In this document: one piece after another, positions 25,017 through 37,100 of the stretch
Position numbering within the stretch: position 1 is the first letter of the stretch
Layout of the letters: each line of letters begins with the position of its first letter
Assembly: GCA_034670405.1 (NCBI GenBank)
Contig: JAXDDX010000005.1
Coordinates: forward strand, 6,518,001 to 6,582,000
Source: Hoplostethus atlanticus
Lineage: Eukaryota > Chordata > Actinopteri > Trachichthyiformes > Trachichthyidae
Direction of reading: 5' to 3'
DNA: 64,000 nt
Translations under genes and position numbers: made by a program
Notes under the pieces: generated by a model
What the model saw: only the letters and a program-made list of their open reading frames with translations
Database searches by the model: none
What the model was told of the DNA's origin: nothing

Positions 25017-25142
25017 CAGGTGAGAGAATCAGTGGCTGCAGCAGGTGTGTTAATTAAACCAAGACAGGAAGTGACATCAAACTCTCCAGGGCATGTGCTG
25101 GATTTAAATTGTCTCTTCCTTGCATCTCTTGGTGCTCTGAGC
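25017..25142 (+). promoter_or_regulatory. candidate core promoter of the ZP3-like gene
   Basis: Two CAGGTG E-boxes (25017-25022 and 25042-25047) lie 57-85 bp upstream of a TTTAAAT box at 25103-25109, which is about 35 bp before the chosen ATG at 25143. Vertebrate zona pellucida genes are known to depend on an E-box bound by FIGLA and usually have very short 5' UTRs. The assignment rests on motif spacing alone. Confidence 0.35.
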
Positions 25143-28100
25143 ATGTTGCTGGTTGCGTGGCTGTTCTTTCTGTCCATCTGGACCCGTGCACTTGGAGGCC
25201 CGGTGCAGCAGACTGTATGGCGGGAAGAGGTCAAGCGGCAGGTTACGGCAGAACTGGATGGAGCCCCGCGCTCTTCATTCTACTATCTCCCCATGTTCCA
25301 ACATGCGCCGAGGCCACTGGTGTCGCGGGAACTGTTTAGGCCGGTTCCCGGTGGAAGGTTTCCTGCCGTCCTGACCGCACTGCTTTTCCCACTAAAAGGA
25401 CAACATCAGACCAACCCCGCGACCAGTTCTGGCGCTGTGGAAGTCAGGTGCGGCAAAGACAAGATTGCTGTGCGCGTAGACTGCTCCCAGCTGGGCGTGT
25501 GGGCTGCTTCGGCCCTGTTCCAATTAGGCTCCTGCCCAGCTAGCACAGTCAGCTCCCGCTTCCTGTATTTCCACTACGGACTGTCTGAGTGCGGCGGAAC
25601 CTCCACGGTAGGGACAACATCTTCTTAAACTACACTACAAACTAAACATTAAGGAAACGAGAGAAACCCACCAGAGTATTCTCTGGTGGCATTTACCACT
25701 ACATCACCAGGTTTAACACTTAATTGATCAAAGCAGCATTTATTAGCATTAGTTAAGCGTGACTAAAGGTCTAGATCATCTTTACTGTGGTGTGGTTTAT
25801 GGAAAGCCCAAAGGGTCATAATTCGCCTCTCTTCAGTCCCATTAATAACCAGTTAACGGGCAACTTCGCCCGCCCGTAACGTTCTGGTGTGCCTGGTGCT
25901 GTATGATGATAGTTTACCCCCAGCACATCTTTCACAATTGGAAAGGATTTGTATATGAGTTTCCAGTACCGCAATCATGGCAAGGAGAAGTTAATAATTC
26001 ATATGGCCTCACAAGAGGTTATTTTATTTCCACTAACAAAAGTTAGATAATGAATTCATTAGTTAATGAATTGCATTTCCTGCTACTGACTTTTTCCTAA
26101 CTATTTGTGCATTTTAGTCTAACATATATGGAACGCTGGTGGAAAACTGGCCCTTCCATCTTCAGGATCAAATGTTTGCCTGGTTATTAACTCAAATGTC
26201 AAGTCCTTCTGAAGACATAAGAGCAGTGTGCAGTGGGTCAACAATGAGCCTCTTCTTTACTAGTGGAAAAAGTGGTTCATGGTGTTTCTTTTGAACTCTT
26301 GCCTACTATAGCTGTACATTACCCAGGGTGTTTGAGCACATAGCCGCTGCATAGCTTTTCTCCTGTAAGGGTCCTGGTGCCTGAAACATACAGTGTACCA
26401 CAACTCCTCAAGCTGCTGGAGAAACATAGCCCCCAGTCTGTCCTTTGCTACACCTATGGACATATTTACTGGTTTGCAGTGGTCATAAAGCTTGAGTAAA
26501 AGAAAAAAACAATTCCACCATCTCATGCTAATTTACCTACTCATTCTGTTTGTTTCCAGCAGGCCTCTGGGCTGCCTCTTGTAGCTGACTAGGCCTAATG
26601 CCCTATGGATCAGCTTAAAGCCCTGCTCCTGCCAACTTATCTCCCCAACTCTGAACATTGTTTTCTCTTTGTGTAACTTGAGCTATGACTTCTGTACCAG
26701 TCTTAGTACCTTCTTTCATCTGGAATTGGGTTCAGTAATAGTTGCTAATGGACCACACCAACTACATGAACTCTCATAATCGACTGCACGGTTAGAAGAT
26801 ATTTTGGACCATTTCTCCTTGCAGCAGTGTTTCAGTTCATTGATAATTTTGGGATGTCTTGCATGAACACCTCAGGTCATGCCACAACATTTCAATAGGG
26901 TTAAGGTCAGGACTTAAGCCATTCTATTGTAGACTTGCTTTTGTGTTTGTGGTCATTGTCATGCTGCATGACCCACCCTTTTTAGATGGAGAGCAGTAGT
27001 TTCCTTCCTTGGTATCCTCCCATGAACACCATTCTTAAGTGTTTTTCTTCTTGTGGACACGTATGTTAGAAGATTCTTGCAGATCCTTAGCTGTTACCTT
27101 AGAGTTCTTTGTCTCCTTGAACATTATGCTGCATGCTCTTGTTGTGATCTTTGCTGGACACCCACTCCTAGGGAGAGTAACAATGGCACTGAATTTTATC
27201 CATTTATATACAATCTGTCTGACTGTAGCTTGATGAAGTCTTTGGAAATGCTTTTGTAGCCTTTTCTCAGCCTTATGAGCCTCAACAACTCCTCTGCAGG
27301 TCCTCCGAAGTTGTTTTTGATGGACCATATTCCAGATTAGTAGCCAAACTTTGGGAGTTTCATATGACAGGGCACCTCTAACCCACACCTGAATGTCATC
27401 TCATTGACTGGATCACCTGACTTCCATAGAAGTCAGTATCCTAGAGGTTCACATACTTTTTCCAGCTAAGGCTGTTTGAACAATATGTTCAATGAAAACA
27501 TGTGAAAGTACTTTTCCTGTGCTATTTGTTACATCACATAGTGTTGATCTATTATGACTTACATGAAGGTCAGCCATATTTTAGTAGCCATTTATGCAGG
27601 TAATTCAAAAGCTGTTGAAATAAGCAATCACCTCAGATCAATGACGTTTCATCTTGAGCACTAAAAAAGGTGGCCGCCTCAGGCCTTTCTTGAGGACTTG
27701 CTTACAGCTAATACACGTAATAAAATAACATTTTGTTAAAGTATGTATAGATGTGTTGAAAATGAAATTCTACAGTCTGACTCATCTGCAACCCCCTCTC
27801 CCCCAGATTGTTGGCGATCAGCTGGTTTATACCAACTTTCTGTGTTACACTCCACCTCTGCAAGACCATGTCATCAGAGCTCTGCCCCTCGAACTGCCCA
27901 TCCACTGTCATTACAACAGGTTGGCTGACCCATCTATACTACCAATGTCAAAATAGTTAGGTCTACCCATCAACTGTAATAAGAGGTAGACCTACTAGGT
28001 TACACATTCATTGTCATAACTGTCTAATTCTATTCACTCTGCAGAAGATACTCCATAACAAAATATGAATGCAGACCTTTACATGGCCTGTATCAAAGAC

Positions 28101-31100
28101 TCTTACCGCACGTTCACACTGTGAACAACTTGGTTGATGGGTCTCTCTACTCTCTTTGGGTCTGCAACACGAGAGCTAGCACCCAAAATATGTATTCAAT
28201 CTCAGCAAATGATGCCTCATTTTGTATTTCTGCAGCTGTATTTTTAATTGAATTAATTTAACTTAAGCAAGTTTTAAAATATGATCCTGATATCTGTTAA
28301 GCCGTTCGGCCACTGTATTATGCTCCTGAGTTAGGAGGGGGCACAGCGGGGTCCAAGCTTTATGTCAGAGGGGCACTGGCCCTACGGTGGCCCTAAGGTA
28401 CACAACGACATTAGCAAAGCAAACAAGCTGACAACATAACAACATTAACCCACAACAGCATTAACAGAAACAACATTTCAGAAAACGCTGCATTTGAAAA
28501 AACAGTCAAACCTGTACAACACTGCGACATTCTGTGACAACACAACAACATTAATCCACAACACAACATTAACCCACAGCGCAACAACATTAACAGAAAC
28601 AAAACATTTGCCAGAATGCTGCATTTCAAGTCATGCACAACGGAAGTGCTCTGGGTCACTAGGGGCAGTGCCACATGGAATTGGTTTGGTTTCAACTGGC
28701 CGAACACAAACGGTAAACCAAAACGTTACAGATACAATTTAATTATAACATCAAATGCATTAAAGCAAACTTACATTGACGAGTTTTCATTGGTTGACAC
28801 TAATTAGATAAGGGATTTATACCTGGCAAATTTCTGAATGAGCGAGAACGGGATCACAACCAATTGCACGTTGCGCTGTCCCTAGTGGTCCGGAGCACTT
28901 CCGTTGTGCATGACGTGAAATGCAGTGTTTTGGCAAATGTTTCGTTTCTGTTAATGCTGTTGTGTTGTGGATTAATGCTATTATGTTGCCAGCTTTTGTT
29001 TGCTTAGCTAATGTCGTTGTGTTGTGCACCTTAGGGCCACCGTACTGGCCCCTCCCTAGAACTGCCATTGCGTCACATATAATCTTAAACAGGACACATT
29101 AACATAAATCACATGGCTTTACATCGTACATTCACAATGGGCTACAATAACATCAATTTAGGTAGAAATGCAAAAAAAAATTGGAAACAATGAAACTGTT
29201 AAATGAAATAATCCTGCTCTTCAGCATGAATCTCTGTGATGAGAACCCAACTGGAACTGTTCAGTCTTTGCTGAGACATTTCGACGTACCTCTGTCTTTT
29301 TCTGGGTCCACTAGCTCAGTGGTTCCCAGTCGTCAGTACTGACCCTGTCCTGCAGTTTTTAGCTCCAGTTCTACTCTGGTACACTTGAACCAATTAAGGT
29401 AACATGAAAACGTGAAGCCCCTAATTGGGTCAGGAAGGGGCCAGAGAACCAGTTGGTCTTTAGCAAGCAGGCTGCTGACATGAGTTTGGTGGCATTCTCT
29501 GCTGCATTGGTGTCAGTTGTGATGTACCTCCACTGACCTGGAAGTGTGGACTTTCTTATTTGAGACACCCTGTTGGAGACATTAAACATAGAACATTCTC
29601 GCAATATTGTGAATATAGCCAAGTATGCCAAGTCTATCTCTTGGCTGATAAGCTCATACTGTGAACACAGCAACACAGAGTTCCAGGTGTGGAACAGTCA
29701 GTGGTTGTTGAGGGGCCAACTTGGATTTACCCATAACGAATCCTACATGACCTTCTGAATCAGTGGCACTAATAGCCTTTAGCCAGTAGTAGTAGTAGTA
29801 GTAGTAGTAGTATACACCTCTACCTATTGGTAGAGGTGTCTTCTAGAGGTCTGAAAAGATGTACAATTCTTTGTTTGCTGCACATAGTGAGGCTAGTAGA
29901 AATGCTCTTTTGAATGTGAAGGGCTTCACGGAATTCTTTCACATTCTGATTCCCTATCTTTGGGCAGTAGGGCCCTTGAACTATGTTCTTTCCATGCATG
30001 GATATAGGAGCTACGAAATCAAGAGGGTTGTAAAGACTGACTGTGTAAAAGATTCCTCTTTTGAGTGAAGGGCTTTTCTTCATGCCACACCTACTTCAAT
30101 GTCTTTGAGTTCTTTAACTCGATCCCCTGCTGGAAATGCCTTGATAACTTGACTACTGTTGAAGGTGATTTTTGTGGAGCCTCAAGTTGGACTCAGCTAC
30201 CATCTCTGGGGTTTTTCAAGATGTTGATGGCTTCCTTCCTTCCTGTATTGTCTTGCAATGTTGCACAGCTCTTCTCATGCAGTAAATGGCTACTGTTGTC
30301 AAAAACATGCACTTTCATCCTGTATTTGCTTATGTGTCTGTTAATCATTGTTCATACCCCAGAAACCTCTATGGTCTTCTCTTACGATGAAGCAATAGTA
30401 CATTGGCTGTACCTCTGCAGTGATTGCCACACATGCTTTTCGAAAGTGCATCATGACTCATGAGGGTGTTATTCAAATCAGGCCCACTAAGTAGAACATA
30501 GTTAAGCAATACATGTTCGCCTTCAGCACTTAAATAAAAAAACACTCTCTGGTTCTGTTTTTGGATGATATACTCAGAATGGTTGTACCTACTATTGTTT
30601 GGTCTTCATCAAGGGGTGGATCATCATTGTCTAGCATTTTCTGCATAAACTCAATGAAATGATGCTTCATTTCTGGCCTTCTGTCCTACAGCGTGATGAG
30701 ATGTTTCATGGCTTGGGCTCTATTGTTGGAGAGTCAAAACCTGGGTGAGTGGTAAAGGCAGATGTGCCACCCACGTATGCCTGTCATCCTTGAACACTTC
30801 TGTCCATAATGTCAAGGAAAGTTCTGTCCTCCAATAGATAAGGCAAGCTTGTCGTCTTGTGTCCTTTCGAACACTGAGCCACCTAAGTAGTCACAGATGG
30901 AATCTGAAACCTCTGTGTGGACAGGAGTGGCACTGAAATTGTCCGTCATTTTAATACTGTTGGGAAGGAAGGATGTGCAACCATTGTGCAGTACATGGAT
31001 ATTGTATGCTTTGACATGAACTGGATGATCAACGCTCCCTAGACAGACCTCTCTGACTATTACCCATCCCAAATCCTGCCGTTGAGCATAAGGAGCATTG

Positions 31101-34100
31101 CGGGGCCCACTCTTAAGAAGTCTCTTCCTATGAGAGGGATGGGGGCATCAGGATCCACTTCGAGAATTTGATCAGCTATGGCCTGCAGATGAAGCTGAGC
31201 AATGGCAGTAGCGGGGATCTCTGTTCTGTTGTCTGGGTCACATTCTATGATAGTAGGGAGACTTAACTGTACTCATCCATCCAGTGACTCTACAACAAAG
31301 CCAACCTGAGACATGCCCGAGCAAGTAGTGAGTGAGGTACCTTGGATGTTGAGTCTGAAAAAACTCTGAACAAGGGATTTGTTGCTTTGGTCATCCATGA
31401 CTGCATACATTTTCACAGCCTCTGTGCCCTGATGGGTATACCTTTTACTAAGTTGATCTTCAAACATGACCTAGGCTCAACTGCTTCACCACAAATCTTT
31501 GTGCACAAAGTGGTAAGTGAAAGAGGGGTGTTGCTCCCCGCCTTGCTCCAGCTCAGCTGCTAGAGATTGTGGTCTGTAAGGGTGGACCTGGGTGGAGTGC
31601 TGACAGGTATCACTGATGCACTCTGAGCATTTAGTAAATGTTCTATAGTCCTTGGCCACGGTTATCTCTGAGACATGCCTTTCGCTCTTCTAATGGCTTC
31701 CCTCTGAACACACGACAAGCGGATGTGGCTTCCTGTGAGTGAGACACTCTTTCAGGGTCTTCAACCTTCTTACCAGGATGATTTGCTCAAGATTCAGGTG
31801 TAACATCAGTCTTGTGGACAGCCACAGAAGGCCTTTTATGGCCTATAGGGTTTCTATGTTTTGAAAGATGTGCTGCTGGCTGAGCTGGAACACATGAAAC
31901 TGGGATTTTAGTTTCAGCCTCTCGACGGATGAATTTGGAGAATGCGGCAAATGGAGTAAATGCCACACCATGGGCTTCTTTGTAGTTAGACCCCTGAGTT
32001 CTCCCTAATTACCCAATTATAAGGTGGAGTGTGAGATGCTTCACTAGTCCTAACTGCTGAAGAATGTGTAGGTCTGCACTGATCGAGGCCTTTTGCTTGT
32101 CCATCTTAGCTTGTTTTTGCAGGAGAGCTTCTTCGGCAGCAAAGGAGATTTGTACCTGTAATGCTTTTGCCTGTGTCCTAATGGCTGCAGAGCTAGCAGA
32201 TGACCTGCTGGACCGTATAGAAGACCTTGATCTTGAAGACTGACCTTGCATTATTTTTCAGGGGTTCATTTTGTATTTGTTGCTCCCCCTCATTCTACAG
32301 CCCATTGTTTTTCTCAGGATGTTAGCATCTTTGCCTGCTGACCGTAGAAGCATGCCAGCATGCCATGCTGCTGGTATTCTGTTTCACCATAGTCTCTTTT
32401 ACTAGTCTGCCCTTATTCTGTCCCTATACAGTGCTAGACAGATGGTTAACTCAACTGACGTCTCCAAGAAAGCTGGACAAGGCATATCTTTCATGCACTC
32501 TTTCCTTTACTTGCAGATAGTGCCTCAGAAAATGTATGTATCAAAACACTACTATGGTAAGTCATGTGATTTATGTTAATGTATTCTGTTTAGAATTGTG
32601 TGAACTAAAAATGTCAGCAAGTAGCTAATGCTATATTCATGTCCACATAAAGTAAGGAATATATAACATCTAACCAGCTAACTTTTAGTTTATAGAGTTA
32701 AACTCTTGTCTTGCCATTTATTAATGTAAACATAGAATGCAATTAAAATGTAGAGTAATAAACTTACAGATTAATATTTACAAAGGTCAATGTGAAAAAC
32801 GTTTCATTACGTGGTTATCCTTCACCATATTCTTAACAAGTGAGCGAGTGCATGTGTGGTGTACACCTAGAGAATGGTACATGCCTCAATTCTTGACCAC
32901 TACAGTGAGGGGGTCCGGTGGCTCTGTTGTGCTGTGGGGGGCATTTTCCTGGCATGGTTTGGGTCTACTTCTCCCCTTAGAGGGAAGGGTCACTGCAAAT
33001 CAATACAAAGTTATTCTGAGTGATCACTATTTATCCTATGATGAAACATTTCTATCCTGACGGGAGTGGTCTCTTCCAGGATGACAATGCCCCCATCCAC
33101 AGGATCACTGATTGGTTTGATGAGTATGACGATGTGAATCATGTGCTATGGCCTTCGCAGTCACCAGGGGTCCGTTCCAGAAAGCGGGTTTAGTGAAAAC
33201 TCTGAGTTTGTTAACCCTGAGATGAGGGAAACTCTGGGTTTTCAGTTACCATGGTAACTGACTCTGTGAACCTAACCTGCTCGCTGGCAGATTTTCTTTA
33301 ACAAACCCTGAGTTTCTCCCTGTCTCCTCCCTCTGCTGAACCTGAAGCAGCTGTCGGACATGGCGTGTCCTTTCCTGGGTAACCCGATCGATATTCAAGC
33401 GGAAGTAATTGGCATAGCCTTATGTCGGGAGAGGATTTTGAGACCCCGATTAGATGTTCTATGTCCAGGATGGAAGAGCTGTCCGAGATATAATATGCCG
33501 TTTACAGTTCACGGATTAAGCTACCACCACCCCGAGCAGTCAAAGACACATTTCATTTGGTCTTCTTTATTTCTTACAAATACAAAAGCAACAGTTAGTA
33601 TTTTTATATTGTTCCAACAACACATTTCACCTGTGACCATGCACCCACCTCTAACTTATGTTCCAGTAATTAAATTTCTAGATCTGCCTTTCTAATTTGC
33701 CGCCCCAAGTACACCATTTGAGGTATGTTTTTATATTTCATTTTCAGCTGCTGCTAAGAGCGCTTTGCGCCCGTGGGATTGCACCTAAAATGAAATTATT
33801 TTTTTTTCTCCCAATACCATTCCACCACTTTCTCACATGTAGATAATATTATAAGAAAGTGTGGTTAAATGAATACACTACTGCATTCAAACGTACGCAT
33901 TGACTCGGGCAGCGATTCTCTCCCATGCCAATTCCCTCTCCTTTGCCGCTGCAGCTGTGTTGCTCTTCTTTTTGAAAATGTGTTCATACTCCCCAAAAGC
34001 ACGTAGTAGCACTTCCAACTCCAGGGGGGTGACGTACGACGACCTTTTCTGCTTGCCGGTTGCCATGGTGAATCGTAGTATCGGACCTCCATTGATGATG

Positions 34101-37100
34101 GCTTTTTATTGTCGTCAGGCACGCGCTTAACTCAGGGTTAACATACCGAGAGTTGATTGAACTAACTCAGATCAGCTGTTCTGGAACCGAAAACCCAGAG
34201 TTTCCTATCTGAGTTACTCAACTCAGAGTTCAGGGTTAGACTCAGAGTTTGTTGAACCTGCTTCTTGGAACGGACCGCTGATCTCAATCCAACTGAACAC
34301 CAAAGAGGGGATTTTTGGACCGACGTGTTAGACAACGCTCTCCACCACCATCATCAAAACACCAAATGAGGGAATATCTTTTGGAAGAATGGTGTTCCAT
34401 CCCTCCAGTAAAGTTCCAGAGACTTGGAGATTCTATGCCAAGGCGCATTGAAGCTGTTCATGGTGGCCCAACACTTAACTAAGACACTTGTACTTGACAC
34501 TGTTTGGTTTTTCCTTTTTAATTTGTCACCCATCTGTATATGTAGCCTGGGCTACTTTTTGTCATTGATAGTCGTTTTTAATTTCTATAAATATTTAACA
34601 TTATTAATCAGACCTGTTTTGTATGTATATTGTCCCTGTAATTATGCAAACCTCTGAATCATATTAATTATGCAGTTTGATCTGCAGAGATCTACAGTCC
34701 CCCAGAACTATTGGCAACCTTTTGTAAAGGTGAGCCAAAAAAGCAAACAAGTAATGAGCTATATTCTGTGTTCTGATGATACAAATGATTATCATTTTAC
34801 TCAGCTGCAACTTACTTGACTTGGACTTGAGCAAAGAGACTTAAAAACACCTCTGCCGTCACATTGGATAGACAACAAGCTTGTCCTGGTCACTCTGCTC
34901 TACTGGACTTCTGGTGACTTGCTGATCATGTTGCTCACAGTGTGACTGCGCGGTTAGACAACCAAGACCAGATGTTTTCAACCCTGGTCTATCGTGACTA
35001 AAGAGCCTGCAGGTGTATTTCAACCAAACACTACATAATTTCACTGGTTTTCTCGGGTCACAATAGAACCATTGGTGTACACTCACTTTATGCAGACCCC
35101 ATTAAGTCTGTAAAGAACATGGATATGTCATTCATACAGATGATCCAGGACTGGGGTCTATCACACTATATTGAATCCGTTCGAAACGCAAACAGGACTG
35201 CAAATCATTGAAAATCTTGACATGAGCAGGTTGTCAGGACAATATTTGAAATCCAAAAAAGGATTTTGTTTGAAATTCGGTCAGACAAATCGTGCATTGA
35301 ATTTACTTTTTTTCCTTTTTTTAATTCTTATTAAGAATAAATGTAAATGATTTTGTTTTAGCAAAAAGGCTCTGTCTGTAACACTCCATGTGGAGCATAA
35401 TGAGTGGTGGGGTGTGAGATGCAGTGGCAGGAGAGCCAGCAGCAAAGAATGAGCAAATGAGTTTGACAACTTGAATAGGCCGCCCAGTTGACGATTGCAA
35501 TACGCCGGATCAGCTGACACATCAACTGATCACCACTGTAGCACCACTCGAGTTGTCTGCCTGAACTAGCTTTGCAGGCTTGGCTTCATTTCAAACAAGA
35601 TCTTCTTCCTCAATTGATCAGATTTTTAGTGAAATTAACCCAGTCCTGCTGCCCACTGTTGTAACACTCTGAAGCTAAACAAGGAGAGGACCGTGTCATG
35701 AGCCAGTTTCCAGCTGTTTAAGGAGTTCAAATATGGTTGGTGTAAGTTAGTTTTTTTATTTTTTTTATTTTAATTTTAATTTTTTTTAATGAAAGCCTGC
35801 ATGTACAGTGCTGTGAAAAATGATTCATCCCCTTTCTGACTTTTGCATATTTTTACACTTCATTTGGTCAAACCCTTTTGTGGGTTCAAGTATTTAAATC
35901 TAATAGAAGAAAATGGCAGCTAAGTTCGTTGCTGCTTTCATTTGTTTGATGTCCAAGGTAATCAAAATGCAGTCTTCTGCTGTGAAAAAGCTTTTAAAAT
36001 CAATTAAAGGGATAGTGACTCCTCTAACTGAAAAACAGCCAGGCTTAATTATAGTCGGCCCTGCCCAATATAAAGCTCACTTATTTTGACCCTTATTGCC
36101 AGACTGAAATTGCCCGCACTGTGGTTCTAGAGGCACATCATGCCACGATCAAAGGAAATTCCTGAAGAAATCAAAGGAAATGTTGGTATTGATCGGTCTG
36201 GAAAGGGTTACAAAGCAGTTTCTAAGGCTCTGGGGCTCCACCGAACTACAGTGAGTGCCATAATCTCCAAAAGGAGAAAGTTTGGAACAGTAGACTCTTC
36301 CCAGGAGTGGCCGGCCTGCCAAACTCTCCAAGAGCAGTCGAAAATCATCCCGGAGGTCACAAAGAATCCTAGAATAACATCCATAGAACTGCTGGCTTGC
36401 CTCAGCTAAGGTCAGTGTTCATGATGCCACAATCAGAAAGGGTCCAAGAAGCACCTGGATGATCTAAAAGACTCCTGGAAGACTGTATGGACATGAGACA
36501 AAAGTGGAACTTTATGGACAACAAAGGTCCCGTTATGTCTGCGAATAGCAAACAAAGCATTCCACAGTAAGAACCTCATACCAATAGTCAAACATAGTGG
36601 TGGTAGTGTGATGGTTTGGAGATGTTTTGTTTCCTCATGGCCTGGATGACTTGCCATCACTGAAGGAACCATGAATTCTGCTCTGTATCAGAATTCTAAA
36701 GGGCAATGTCAAGTCATCTGTCCGTAAGCTGAAGCGCAGTTGGGGTCATGCACCAAGACAATGATCCAATACACGCAAGCAAGTCTAAATTTGTTTCTTT
36801 TCAGACATTCTGATGTAAAGTTTTGGAATGGCCTAGTCAAAGTCCAGACCTAAACCCAATTGAGATGCTGTGGCAGGACCTGAAACAAGCAGTTCATGCT
36901 CGAAAACCCACAAATGTTGCTGAATAAAGCAGTCCTGCATGGAAGAGTGTGCTAAAATTCCTGTACAGCGACGTGAAAGACTGATCAATCATGAATTACA
37001 GGAAGCGTTTGGTTGCAGCCATTTGTCTGCTAAAGGTGGTGCAACCAGTTAGAATTACCTTTTTACACGGAGGCAATGGGTGTTGGATAACTTTGTTCCT

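Larger units (their letters stand above)
32830..34480 (+). mobile_element. Tc1-like transposase fragment split by a TIR element
   Basis: Left part 32840-33170 reads [20 protein letters not shown] and [18 protein letters not shown]. Then, past a frame break, it reads a DNAP-type block and ends at the SPQ/TSP region. The matching continuation (DLNPTEH-like, ATCTCAATCCAACTGAACAC) resumes at 34280. The intervening 1.1 kb is a separate insertion. The element lacks its N-terminal half. Confidence 0.8.
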
